The notes under the pieces were generated by a model. That model was given only the letters and a program-made list of their open reading frames with translations, ran no database searches and was not told the DNA's origin. Source: Bacillota bacterium (lineage in GTDB: Bacteria; Bacillota; Clostridia; Acetivibrionales; JANLFN01). From it: DNA of 58,263 nucleotides. Each line of letters starts with the position of its first letter. Position 1 is the stretch's first letter. A program made the translations under genes and the position numbers. The DNA lies in contig JAEWTV010000129.1 of NCBI GenBank assembly GCA_023397675.1, positions 1 through 58,263 of the forward strand. Reading direction: 5' to 3'. Below are positions 18,435 through 26,526 of the stretch, piece after piece.

Positions 18435-19973
18435 ATGGAATTAATATATAAAATAGGAGACAAAAAATTAAGAATTGGTTCAGACGGTAAAGCAGAATAT
18501 ATAGATAATAGGGTTAACCCAGCAAAACCGGATTCTATGGAGATTAATCTTGATCATTTATATATGGCTTATCAGATGTTCCCTTCAAACGTCAGAAGCT
18601 ATATTGATACTTTAAGTGCACTTGTCATTAAAGAGCCGCAATATAGGACCTATGAGGATATAAGGAACATACCCGGTGCAATACCTGCCACAGGCAATGA
18701 CATATATAATTATATTGCACGTTATGGAATGGCCAATTATCAAATTCAGACAGTCCTAAAATTTAGCAAAAGACTGGACCCAATGAAGCTTATAAATGCA
18801 GTGAATATTGCCAATAGTGCCCAACCGGTTTTCGGCTGCCGGTTTGTTGAGAATCAGCCGCCTTACTGGCTGCCATTAAGTGAGCTGGAAAAAAGAAGGA
18901 TTTTTTCCTTTGTTGAAACAAATAATCCCGAAGATGCAATAAGAAGATTCCTGGAAAGTCCTCTGGATATGGATAAGGACCCTGTGGTTAAAATAAGACT
19001 AATAAGCTCTGGCGGAAATGATACTTTGTGTCTGAAAATCAATCATACCTGCACTGACGGTTCGGGAGCAAATGAGTATATTCATCTGCTTTCGGATATA
19101 TATAATTCAATCGATCAAAACCGTGAGTATGTTTACACACCAAGTAAAAGGACTAGGGCAGATCAGGATAGACTATTGGACAGACTTGGAATAAAGGACC
19201 CTGAAGCAGTACGTGATCCAAGCGCTGAGATTCCAAAAAATATATGGCCATTCCGTTGGAAGATAGGTGTTCCTGATGAAATTTCATCATCTGTTTGCAA
19301 GATACCAAGAGGATATTTGGGAATTTTATTAGAATATGCAAAGGCAAAAGGAGTTTCCGTTAATGATTTGTTCCTTACAGGATATTACAGGGCAATGTTT
19401 GAAATGTCACAGCCTCCTGTTGGAATTCCGATGGATATTGCCATGACTGTAGACCTGCGGCGTTATCTCCCAAACCAAAGGACGGAAGGAATAAGAAATT
19501 TTTCGGGAGGATTCCTTACCAGACTTCCCAGAATAGTAAATGAACCTTTTGAGAATACATTGACCAGGGTGACCAGCATTATGAACGTGGTGAAGAACGG
19601 AACGCCCGGACTGCAGAGTGCTGTAGGACTTGAACATGTCGAAAAGGATGACTTTTATGGGATGTTAACCTATTATAAAAATATCAGTCAGATATTTAAA
19701 CTATGCTCAGGCTTTTTTGGCCACTGTACTCCCATACTGTCCAATCTGGGCTTTATAGATAAATCGCTGCTCAGATTCGGCGAAGCTTATGTGACAGATG
19801 CATATATTATTCCTCCTGCAATGTGTGCCCCCGGAATTCTGCTTTGTATAGGCTCTTATAATAATGAAATAACTTTGTCTGTAAGCTATTACAAGTCTCA
19901 GGCTTACCGCGACCAAATGGAAAAACTACTGAATTTAATCAAAAAAGAACTGATTGAAGGCTGCAGGTTATAA
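18435..19973 (+). CDS. Stand-alone condensation-superfamily acyltransferase, paralogue 3
   Basis: At 512 residues this is the longest of the three paralogues. The catalytic motif is HTCTDG at residues 204-209. VDLRRYLP followed by EGIRNFSGG and LSNLGFIDKS match the other two. An extra N-terminal segment of about 45 residues (MELIYKIGDKKLRIGSDGKA onward) precedes the shared region and has no recognised domain. GGAGG lies 6 bases before the ATG, 17 bases after the kinase stop, so it is the last gene of the operon, closed by a stem-loop at 19998-20030. Donor and acceptor unknown. Confidence 0.88.
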   Translation: MELIYKIGDKKLRIGSDGKAEYIDNRVNPAKPDSMEINLDHLYMAYQMFPSNVRSYIDTLSALVIKEPQYRTYEDIRNIPGAIPATGNDIYNYIARYGMANYQIQTVLKFSKRLDPMKLINAVNIANSAQPVFGCRFVENQPPYWLPLSELEKRRIFSFVETNNPEDAIRRFLESPLDMDKDPVVKIRLISSGGNDTLCLKINHTCTDGSGANEYIHLLSDIYNSIDQNREYVYTPSKRTRADQDRLLDRLGIKDPEAVRDPSAEIPKNIWPFRWKIGVPDEISSSVCKIPRGYLGILLEYAKAKGVSVNDLFLTGYYRAMFEMSQPPVGIPMDIAMTVDLRRYLPNQRTEGIRNFSGGFLTRLPRIVNEPFENTLTRVTSIMNVVKNGTPGLQSAVGLEHVEKDDFYGMLTYYKNISQIFKLCSGFFGHCTPILSNLGFIDKSLLRFGEAYVTDAYIIPPAMCAPGILLCIGSYNNEITLSVSYYKSQAYRDQMEKLLNLIKKELIEGCRL

Positions 19974-19997
19974 AGAAATCTATACTGAATGACAATT

Positions 19998-20030
19998 TAT
20001 AAGAGGGTACGTTATATGTACCCTCTTATA
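19998..20030. terminator. Stem-loop between convergent operons
   Basis: 13-bp perfect stem TATAAGAGGGTAC / GTACCCTCTTATA with a 7-nt loop, between the acyltransferase operon and the convergent SDR gene. The T-run is weak, so termination strength is uncertain in either direction. Confidence 0.65.
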
Positions 20031-20060
20031 TAAGTAGAAATATTAATAACTTATTGGCGG

Positions 20061-20828
20061 CTAATGTGCCAGATATCCTCCATCAACAGTCAGTGATGTT
20101 CCTGTTATTAATTTTGATGCGTCACTAAGTAAAAAAGCTGTGGCACAGGCGACATCTTCCGGACTTCCCAACCCCATGAACTGTCTTTCCTTTAGCTCAT
20201 TTTCAAAGTCACTGTTATTGACAATTTCCTTGAGGTCGCTGTAAATGGGGGTTTTTATCATTCCTGGAGCAACTGTATTTATTCTTATTTTTTTTGGCGC
20301 AAGATCCAGAGCCATGGCTCTGACCGCACTTTCCAGAGCTCCTTTGCTTGCACAATATGCGGTAAGTCCCCTTGCTCCAACCATGCTTGAAATTGAGGAT
20401 ATGGCGACAATGCTGCTGGCGTCCTCATGGTAATTCCTTTTAGAAAAATGTTTTACAAGTTCTATAAAGGAATAAAAGTTTATGGACATAATATTGCTCA
20501 ATTCGCTGAGTTTTAAATATTGAAGCGGAGTAGTAACGGATATTCCGGCTGAATGGACCAAACCATTCAGCCGAAGGTCATTACTGCATATTTTAGCCAT
20601 AAAACTGCCGATTTGGTTAAGGTTGTTAAGATCCATCAGATAATAGGAATGATTACCGGCTTCCAGCTCGTCATAGGTCTCCTTTAACCGGTTTTCATCC
20701 CTTGCAACCATAATAATGTTGGCGCCAAGCTTACTAAGATAAATGGCTATCGCTTTTCCTATACCGGAGGATGCGCCTGTAACCAATATGTTTTTATTGC
20801 TAAGGTCCATTGGATTAAACAAAATCAT
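20061..20828 (-). CDS. Short-chain dehydrogenase/reductase (FabG-like)
   Basis: This 255-residue SDR has the NAD(P) motif TGASSGIG (17-24), HSAG in place of the usual NNAG (92-95), catalytic Ser in SSISS, and Tyr158-x3-Lys162 (YCASK). The C-terminus GTSLTVDGGY is classical. In this operon, after ACP and ketoacyl synthase III, the likely reaction is reduction of a 3-ketoacyl-ACP. ATG 20828 overlaps the upstream stop as TGATG, indicating translational coupling; AGGAG is too close to it, and TTG 20822 has better spacing, so the true start could be six bases later. Confidence 0.92.
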   Translation of the reverse strand: MILFNPMDLSNKNILVTGASSGIGKAIAIYLSKLGANIIMVARDENRLKETYDELEAGNHSYYLMDLNNLNQIGSFMAKICSNDLRLNGLVHSAGISVTTPLQYLKLSELSNIMSINFYSFIELVKHFSKRNYHEDASSIVAISSISSMVGARGLTAYCASKGALESAVRAMALDLAPKKIRINTVAPGMIKTPIYSDLKEIVNNSDFENELKERQFMGLGSPEDVACATAFLLSDASKLITGTSLTVDGGYLAH

Positions 20829-21871
20829 CACTCCTCGAAATATTCATTAGTAAATATCATAGGAAGGCATACGGATTTATCCATTTCAAAATAAATACCT
20901 CCCCAGGAGAAACCAACTCCAAATCCGCATAATAATAGTTTTATCCGTTCATTTGATTCTTCATTACCCAATGCGTCAACAATAGTAACGGGTATTGATT
21001 CTCCGCTTGTATTTCCATACCTGTCTATTGATACAGCCACTTTTTCAATAGGAATCTTAAGCTTTTTGGCCAGATGCTTTAAAATAAAGAGATTGGCTTG
21101 ATGGAATACAACCATGTCTATATCTTTTTCAGTAATGTTATTGTTGTTTAAAAATTCCTTCAATGAACGTGAAACATCTGTAATGCTGAAATTAAATACC
21201 TCGGAACCATTCATTTTCAATTCATATTCAGATGGATCATGATATTTTTTATAACGTCCTCTTGCATGACCTGCAGGGACTATTATATTTTTAAAGCCGC
21301 TGCCATTGGTTTTCAGAAAATATCTCATACTCTTTCCTTCAGACCATTCAAGTGCTGTAGCTGTGCCTCCGTCTCCAAAAATCATAGCAGTTCCGCTGTC
21401 ATTCTGGTTTATTCCATAATTGCTCGTATCACCAATAAGCATAAGCACTCTTTTAGTGTTTTGAGAGGAGATCATTGTACCGGCAAGCCATAAACCATAA
21501 ACATATCCGGAACACCCGAGATTTATATCAAAAGCAGTACAGTCATCGCTAAGGCCCAACCTGTGCTGCAATATGCATGCTGTTGGCGGAACTGCATAGT
21601 CGGGTGTCTGGGATATAAATATTAAAGAACCTACTGAAGAGGGATCCCAACCCAATTTCTCCAAGAGTCTTTTAGCTGCCACACAGCATAAATCCGAAGC
21701 ACATTGCTCATCAAACGCTACATGTCTTGTCTTTATTCCAGTCATGTTTACAAACTTCTGAACATTTTCTTCTCCAAAGGTATTAAAATATTCCTCATAA
21801 TGTTTTATATTGTCGGGCACCGCTGCTGCAACACCTTTTATTTCAACGTTGTTCAATATACCTGTTGCCAA
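20828..21871 (-). CDS. 3-oxoacyl-ACP synthase III family protein (KAS III)
   Basis: This 347-residue thiolase-fold enzyme keeps the KAS III triad: Cys120 in NLGCSGYVYG, His257 in FHQAN and Asn287 in YGNTSGE. It condenses an acyl-CoA or acyl-ACP with malonyl-ACP. It is not in a primary fatty-acid operon (no fabD, fabF, fabZ or acc genes nearby), so a specialised role with the adjacent ACP is likely. I prefer TTG 21871 as start because GAGGTG lies at ideal spacing (21883-21878); GTG 21880 is in frame but would have no usable ribosome binding site. Confidence 0.92.
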   Translation of the reverse strand: MATGILNNVEIKGVAAAVPDNIKHYEEYFNTFGEENVQKFVNMTGIKTRHVAFDEQCASDLCCVAAKRLLEKLGWDPSSVGSLIFISQTPDYAVPPTACILQHRLGLSDDCTAFDINLGCSGYVYGLWLAGTMISSQNTKRVLMLIGDTSNYGINQNDSGTAMIFGDGGTATALEWSEGKSMRYFLKTNGSGFKNIIVPAGHARGRYKKYHDPSEYELKMNGSEVFNFSITDVSRSLKEFLNNNNITEKDIDMVVFHQANLFILKHLAKKLKIPIEKVAVSIDRYGNTSGESIPVTIVDALGNEESNERIKLLLCGFGVGFSWGGIYFEMDKSVCLPMIFTNEYFEE

Positions 21872-21881
21872 AAAGTCCACC

Positions 21882-22100
21882 TCATTCCATTTGATCCATA
21901 ATGTCTTTTATTGTTTTAAAATGTTTTACTTCACTTGCTGAAATAATTTTCTCAAATACTTCATCATACATTGCCATTACAGAAATAACAGCCATTGAAT
22001 CCCACTGCTCTAAATCTCTGAGTTCAATATCCGGGCTGAGTGTATCAGTGTCAATGTCCAGTAATTCTTCCAAACGGTTCAACTTTTCTTTATCATTCAT
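21882..22100 (-). CDS. Dedicated acyl carrier protein
   Basis: This 72-residue acidic four-helix carrier protein has the phosphopantetheine site in QWDSMAVI, with Ser35 as attachment residue. AAAGGAG lies 7 bases before ATG 22100; an ATG at 22118 lacks such a site. It is the first gene of the ACP-KAS III-SDR operon, with only a few bases to the KAS III start. It probably carries the acyl chain loaded by the ligase or extended by KAS III and presents it to the condensation-type acyltransferases. That hand-off is inferred from context. Confidence 0.9.
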   Translation of the reverse strand: MNDKEKLNRLEELLDIDTDTLSPDIELRDLEQWDSMAVISVMAMYDEVFEKIISASEVKHFKTIKDIMDQME

Positions 22101-22142
22101 ACCGATGCTCCTTTTCATATATAAGTAATATAGTTTGAAAAT

Positions 22143-22155
22143 TATGTTTACATAA
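22143..22155. promoter_or_regulatory. Candidate operator TATGTTTACATAA upstream of ACP operon
   Basis: Identical to 988-1000 and placed 42 nt before the ACP start, in the same orientation relative to the gene. On the minus strand it straddles the expected -35 position for a TATATT -10 nearer the gene, a fitting place for a regulator to act. Confidence 0.5.
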
Positions 22156-22227
22156 CAAAATATGCAGTTTTAATATAATATGTGAAATATAGTGAAGCCT
22201 GAAACTTGTCTATTTTTGAACGATATC

Positions 22228-22273
22228 AAAAAAGCCTACAACCAGGAATTCCTTCTTTCCATGGTTATAGGCT
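22228..22273 (-). terminator. Intrinsic terminator of hxlR gene
   Basis: On the minus strand AGCCTATAACCA pairs with TGGTTGTAGGCT (11 of 12 pairs) and is followed by TTTTTT. It separates hxlR from the ACP operon on the same strand. Confidence 0.85.
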
Positions 22274-22296
22274 CACAATTATAAAATATTTATATA

Positions 22297-22653
22297 TTAT
22301 GAATTAATCTTTTTAATTTGAGTTATCTTTTCTCTATTGTTCACATAATTATTCCCCCAGGTATACATTGTTTCAAGTATTGGCCATAAGCTCTTTCCAA
22401 ATTCAGAGAGGGAATATTCAACCTTTGGAGGTACCTGAGTATATATAGTTCTAACAATCAGTCCATCGTTCTCAAGGTCCCTCAGTTGTTGAGTCATCAT
22501 TTTCTGGGTTGCATTCGGAACAAGTCTTCTGAGTTCACTGAATCTTAATGTGCTATGTGCAAGATGCCATAATATTACTGATTTCCATTTTCCTCCTATT
22601 AAATCAACAGTAACCTCTACAGGGCATTTATATCCATTACAGCAATCACTCAT
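22297..22653 (-). CDS. HxlR-family transcriptional regulator
   Basis: This 118-residue winged-helix protein has the family signature: N-terminal CCNGYKCPVEVTVDLIGGKW, then LRFSELRRLVPNATQKMMTQQ and the wing VPPKVEYSLSEFGKSL. The N-terminal cysteine cluster (Cys4, Cys5, Cys10) fits redox or quinone/electrophile sensing known in some HxlR proteins. AGGAGG precedes the ATG. It is divergent from a DUF1858-nitroreductase pair, which is the usual target arrangement for this family; control of both promoters from 22697-22728 is inferred. Confidence 0.93.
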   Translation of the reverse strand: MSDCCNGYKCPVEVTVDLIGGKWKSVILWHLAHSTLRFSELRRLVPNATQKMMTQQLRDLENDGLIVRTIYTQVPPKVEYSLSEFGKSLWPILETMYTWGNNYVNNREKITQIKKINS

Positions 22654-22696
22654 AATTATATCCTCCTGAAAATTTGGTATCCATTTGGGTACTACG

Positions 22697-22728
22697 ATAC
22701 TTAAAAGTGTGTACTTGCTAAAAAGTAT
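22697..22728. promoter_or_regulatory. Candidate HxlR operator in divergent region
   Basis: Inverted arms ATACTT (22697-22702) and AAGTAT (22723-22728), with further GTAC/AAGT sub-repeats between, in the region shared by hxlR and the DUF1858 gene. HxlR-type sites are often built on GTAC/AAGTA halves. Not proven. Confidence 0.4.
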
Positions 22729-22809
22729 TTTATTAAATAGTATTATATCATAACAAAAAATAACAAAACACTTATGGTTGTTAAAATATACAGGAAAGGT
22801 TGTGAGATA

Positions 22810-22998
22810 ATGATTACAAAGGAAATGACAATTACAGAAGTTGTTGAAAGATATCCGAAGTCTGCTGAAATTTTTTTAACACACGGCATGCACTGCTTCA
22901 GCTGTATAGCAGCACGCTTTGAAAATATCGAGCAGGGAGCTGTTGCTCATGGTATTGATGTCAATAGTTTAATTGAAGACTTGAATAAAAATATATAA
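22810..22998 (+). CDS. DUF1858 redox-disulfide domain protein
   Basis: This 62-residue protein matches the small DUF1858 / hybrid-cluster-protein-associated family: MTITEVVERYPKSAEIFLTH, then the CFSC pair (GMHCFSCIA) and a C-terminal helix. The CxxC pair is thought to act in redox or metal chemistry; the exact role is unknown even for the family. The start is ATG 22810, giving the canonical N-terminus; an upstream in-frame codon at 22774 has no ribosome binding site. It precedes the nitroreductase by 20 bases. Confidence 0.85.
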   Translation: MITKEMTITEVVERYPKSAEIFLTHGMHCFSCIAARFENIEQGAVAHGIDVNSLIEDLNKNI

Positions 22999-23018
22999 GT
23001 TAGGGGATAGAGGTTACA

Positions 23019-23537
23019 ATGGAATTGATAGAAATTGCAAAGAAAAGATATTCGGTACGCAGCTATCAATCGACAAAGGTTGAAAAGGATAAATTGCTGA
23101 AAATTCTGGAAGCGGGCAGGGTGGCGCCAACTGCAGCCAACCTACAGCCTCAAAGATTAATAGTAGTTCAGGAGGAAGCGGGTTTATCAAAAATTGCAAA
23201 GGCTGCAAATATTTTTGGAGCTCCTTTGGCCATTATTGTTTGTGTAGACAAGTCTGTTGCCTGGAAAAGGCCATATGATGGCAAAATAACGTCCGATATC
23301 GATGCGAGTATTGTGACAAATCATATGATGCTTGAGGCTACAGATTTAGGATTGGGAAGTTTATGGGTTTGCCTTTTTAAACCTGATGTGATAAGAACAG
23401 AGTTCAATTTACCTGATAACCTTGAACCGGTAAATATACTTGCTGTAGGATATATTAACGGTAAACCTTTGGAAGCGGATAGGCATAGCAAGACACGTAT
23501 TCCTATTGAAAATACTGTTTTTTATGAAAAGCTTTAG
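23019..23537 (+). CDS. Nitroreductase-family flavoprotein
   Basis: The protein is 172 residues, with the family N-terminus AKKRYSVRSYQSTKVEKDKL, the FMN-contacting APTAANLQPQRLIVV segment and the GLGSLWVC block. Such FMN enzymes reduce nitro compounds, quinones or other electrophiles with NAD(P)H. Length is that of the short nitroreductase branch. It is probably co-transcribed with the DUF1858 gene and controlled by the divergent HxlR regulator, a combination consistent with electrophile detoxification. AGAGGT precedes the ATG. Confidence 0.9.
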   Translation: MELIEIAKKRYSVRSYQSTKVEKDKLLKILEAGRVAPTAANLQPQRLIVVQEEAGLSKIAKAANIFGAPLAIIVCVDKSVAWKRPYDGKITSDIDASIVTNHMMLEATDLGLGSLWVCLFKPDVIRTEFNLPDNLEPVNILAVGYINGKPLEADRHSKTRIPIENTVFYEKL

Positions 23538-23855
23538 ATAGAAAGTTAAAATATGAATTTTAATTATTAAGGTGGAAGTAAAATAATGCTTCCATCTTTC
23601 CTACTTATCAATAGTTGTAGTTATTCATTACTTGTAATTTCTATTGAAAAGAGTTTAACGTAAAAGTCCGGTTATAAAATCGGGCTTATTTATTTTGAAA
23701 AGATATCTCCGCAGTCCTATATAAATTAGGGCTTTACTCCCTTTTAAACAAGTTGACATAATGTTATATTATTGTTAACATAAAGTTGTACAATTCTTAG
23801 GTTGTTGAATTTCTGTTACTTTTATCCAAATTAATTATTTAAAGGAGAGGTCAGG
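23538..23855 (+). promoter_or_regulatory. Intergenic region: two weak terminators and chitinase promoter
   Basis: No gene is seen in these 318 bases. Stem-loops GGTGGAAG/CTTCCATC (23571-23596) and AAGTCCG/CGGGCTT (23664-23687, then ATTTATTTT) are plausible weak terminators for the nitroreductase unit. TTGACA (23753-23758) and TAACAT (23776-23781), 17 bases apart, form a likely promoter for the chitinase; the -10 lies within TGTTAACATAA (23773-23783), a motif that recurs in other gaps. GGAGAGG precedes the chitinase ATG. Confidence 0.55.
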
Positions 23856-25337
23856 ATGAATCTATCATTTACGCCAAGGAAAAGGTTTTTTTCTCTAATT
23901 CTCGCACTAACACTTGTTTTCAGCTGTCTCTTTGTTTCTACATCGTTTGCAGCTAAACCTGACAGGACGCCTCCTTCAGCTCCGACAAGCCTTGCAGCTA
24001 CTGCGGTTACCGACAGCTCAGTCTCACTTTCGTGGAAAGCTTCAACAGACAACATAGGTGTTAAATCCTATGATATCTATCGTGACAATGTTTTAGCAGG
24101 AAATTCATTAACCACTACATACACTTCAAGCAGCCTAAATCCATCAACCACATATAAGTTTTATGTAAAAGCAAAGGATGGGGCGGGAAATACATCAAGC
24201 GCAAGCAGCACTCTGACTGTAACAACAGCTCAGGCTGCAATTATACCTACACCAACTCCTACACCTACACCAACTCCAACTCCAAGCACAAAAGTTGTGG
24301 GATATTATGCAGCATGGTCGGCTTATTCCGGTTTTACCCCCGATAAAGTAGATGCATCAAAGCTTACACATATTAACTATGCATTTGCTAATATAGGGAG
24401 CGATTTAAAAATTGCAATGGGTTACCCGGATATTGACCCATCAAACTTTAACAAGCTTAATGCATTAAAGCAGACAAATCCCAACCTCAAGACGCTTATT
24501 TCTGTTGGCGGATGGTCCTGGTCAGGCAGTTTCTCGGACGTTGCTCTTACAGATGCATCAAGAACTACGTTCGCAGACAGCTGTGTCAACTTCATAGTAA
24601 CATATGGATTTGACGGGGTTGATATAGATTGGGAGTATCCTGTAAGCGGAGGTTTATCAACAAATATAAGAAGACCCGAGGACAAAACCAATTTTACCCT
24701 GCTTATGCAAAAGCTTCGTGAAAAGCTTGATGCAAGAGGAACGCTGGATGGCAAACATTATCTTCTTAGTTTTGCCGGTGCAGCAGGCAGTTGGTACACA
24801 AATAATGTAGAACTGACCAAGCTAAGCAATTACGTTGATTTTGGGAATATAATGACTTACGATATTCATGGTACCTGGGATACTTATACGGATTTCAATG
24901 CACCTCTTTATTCAAATACTGACAGCTCCCCGCAATATAAATGGAGTGTTGATCAAAGTATAAATTCATGGCTTAATGCCGGTTTCCCGGCAGGCAAGCT
25001 GGTTATGGGAGTGCCTTTTTACGGTAATAAATATACATCTGTAACAAATGCAAACAATGGTCTTTATCAGAGATTCTCAGGTGGTTCATCCCTCAGCTAT
25101 GCAAGTATTGCTGCAAACTACCTTAATACAGCTGGTTATACAAGGTACTTCCATTCGCAGTCCATGGTGCCATGGCTTTTCAACGGTTCAACTTTTATAA
25201 GCTATGAAGATCAGCAGTCAATAGGGCTCAAAGCTCAATATATAAAGACAAAGGGATTAAGCGGGGCGATGGTATGGGAACTTAGCCAGGACTCCAATAA
25301 GGTGTTACTGACTTCCTTATATCAGGGACTTCAATAA
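23856..25337 (+). CDS. Secreted GH18 chitinase with fibronectin III domain
   Basis: This 493-residue protein has a signal peptide (1-32, basic start then hydrophobic core ending STSFAA), a fibronectin type III domain (about 37-125), a Thr-Pro linker (131-143) and a GH18 barrel (145-493). The catalytic signature FDGVDIDWEYP is intact, with Glu260 as proton donor, and SVGGWSW marks strand 3. The enzyme hydrolyses chitin or related GlcNAc polymers outside the cell. No dockerin or S-layer domain is present, so it appears to be freely secreted rather than cellulosomal. Single gene, closed by a strong terminator. Confidence 0.95.
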   Translation: MNLSFTPRKRFFSLILALTLVFSCLFVSTSFAAKPDRTPPSAPTSLAATAVTDSSVSLSWKASTDNIGVKSYDIYRDNVLAGNSLTTTYTSSSLNPSTTYKFYVKAKDGAGNTSSASSTLTVTTAQAAIIPTPTPTPTPTPTPSTKVVGYYAAWSAYSGFTPDKVDASKLTHINYAFANIGSDLKIAMGYPDIDPSNFNKLNALKQTNPNLKTLISVGGWSWSGSFSDVALTDASRTTFADSCVNFIVTYGFDGVDIDWEYPVSGGLSTNIRRPEDKTNFTLLMQKLREKLDARGTLDGKHYLLSFAGAAGSWYTNNVELTKLSNYVDFGNIMTYDIHGTWDTYTDFNAPLYSNTDSSPQYKWSVDQSINSWLNAGFPAGKLVMGVPFYGNKYTSVTNANNGLYQRFSGGSSLSYASIAANYLNTAGYTRYFHSQSMVPWLFNGSTFISYEDQQSIGLKAQYIKTKGLSGAMVWELSQDSNKVLLTSLYQGLQ

Positions 25338-25354
25338 GTAATTTGTATTGGTCA

Positions 25355-25392
25355 AAGGGCAGTCGCATTTACAGCGACTGTCCTTGTTTTGT
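25355..25392 (+). terminator. Intrinsic terminator of chitinase
   Basis: 12-bp stem AAGGGCAGTCGC / GCGACTGTCCTT (one G-T pair) followed by a T-rich run. Confidence 0.88.
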
Positions 25393-25528
25393 TTATACTA
25401 GTCAAAATATTGGATTGGGAATTGGTTGCGGAGGAGATAAAAGCTTAAGTATTAGTATTGTTTTTAATCTCAATAAGGTGGATAATATTATTTAATATTT
25501 TAAAGTGATAAAAAGGGGGGTAAAAATA

Positions 25529-26446
25529 TTGAAATTCCTCATAATCGGTTCGGGTGGTACGGGCGGTTGTATTGGCGGTTTTTTGGCATCGAAGGGCAAT
25601 GATGTTACCTTTATTGCCAGAGGTGCTCATTTGGATAAAATTAAACAAGACGGCTTAAAAATTAAATCAGGTCCAAAAGGGAATTTTACTATTTCACCTG
25701 CAAAAGCCCTTGAAAGCAAGGATTATAACGAAAAAGCCGATGTGATTTTTCTATGTACGAAAAGTTACTCCCTTAATGAAGTAATACCTTTGATCAGTAA
25801 AGCATCACATAGAGATACCATTGTAATCCCCATCCTAAACGGGATAGGCATGGGGGATAAGATTAATAAAATGTTAAATACAGCTGTAGTACTTGATGGG
25901 TGTATATACATTGCATCTTTTATCTCTTCACCGGGTGAGATAACTCTTTTGGGAAACTATTTCAAGGTTGTATTTGGTCCCAGGCAAGGACAGGCGGTTG
26001 ATTTGGACAAGCTTGAAAAAATAAAAGATGTATTGGAATCCTCGGGTATAGAAGCTGTAGTATCCGATAATGTAAAACGCGATACCTTCCAGAAGTTTTC
26101 TTTTGTTTCAGCCTTTGCAGCATGCGGCGCTTATAATAATGTTACGGCTGGAGATGTTCAGAAAACACCTGAATACAGAAATATGTTTATTAATCTTGTC
26201 AAGGAATTACTTGGTATTGCAAAAGCAATGGAACTATCATTTTATGTAGACTTGCTGTCTGTTAATTTAAAGATAATTGATTCCTTGCTTCCGGTTACTA
26301 CTGCGTCCTTGCAAAAAGATTTGGAAGCCGGCCGGCAAACAGAAATGGATAATCTAATTTTTGAAGTGGTTAGACTGGGGGAAAAATATAGTGTGCCTAC
26401 ACCTAATTATAATATAGTGGCAAAAAAATTCGGATTCCCAAATTAA
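25529..26446 (+). CDS. Ketopantoate reductase-like (PanE/ApbA family) protein
   Basis: This 305-residue protein has the Rossmann start MKFLIIGSGGTGGCIGGFLA, FLCTKSY in the NADP domain, PILNGIGM, and a C-terminal helical domain with SLQKDLEAGRQTEMD, the family's active-site stretch. PanE reduces 2-dehydropantoate to pantoate with NADPH for CoA synthesis, but the family contains other 2-oxoacid reductases and no pan genes are adjacent, so the substrate is uncertain. The start is TTG 25529 because AGGGGGG lies just upstream; the in-frame GTG 25505 precedes that site. Confidence 0.88.
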   Translation: MKFLIIGSGGTGGCIGGFLASKGNDVTFIARGAHLDKIKQDGLKIKSGPKGNFTISPAKALESKDYNEKADVIFLCTKSYSLNEVIPLISKASHRDTIVIPILNGIGMGDKINKMLNTAVVLDGCIYIASFISSPGEITLLGNYFKVVFGPRQGQAVDLDKLEKIKDVLESSGIEAVVSDNVKRDTFQKFSFVSAFAACGAYNNVTAGDVQKTPEYRNMFINLVKELLGIAKAMELSFYVDLLSVNLKIIDSLLPVTTASLQKDLEAGRQTEMDNLIFEVVRLGEKYSVPTPNYNIVAKKFGFPN

Positions 26447-26526
26447 TAAATGTATAATATATAAGAAAATTACTAAGAGTGGTAATAGTAAGTTATAAAT
26501 ATGTATAGTGAAGGTCGTTTACACCT

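Noticed and set aside
1231..19973. Non-ribosomal peptide synthetase module
   Set aside because: The three condensation-type proteins have no adenylation or carrier domain attached; the only carrier is a free ACP and the ligase is a separate gene.
24243..24290. Short tandem repeat as a CRISPR or VNTR locus
   Set aside because: It encodes the Thr-Pro linker of the chitinase; ordinary low-complexity coding sequence.
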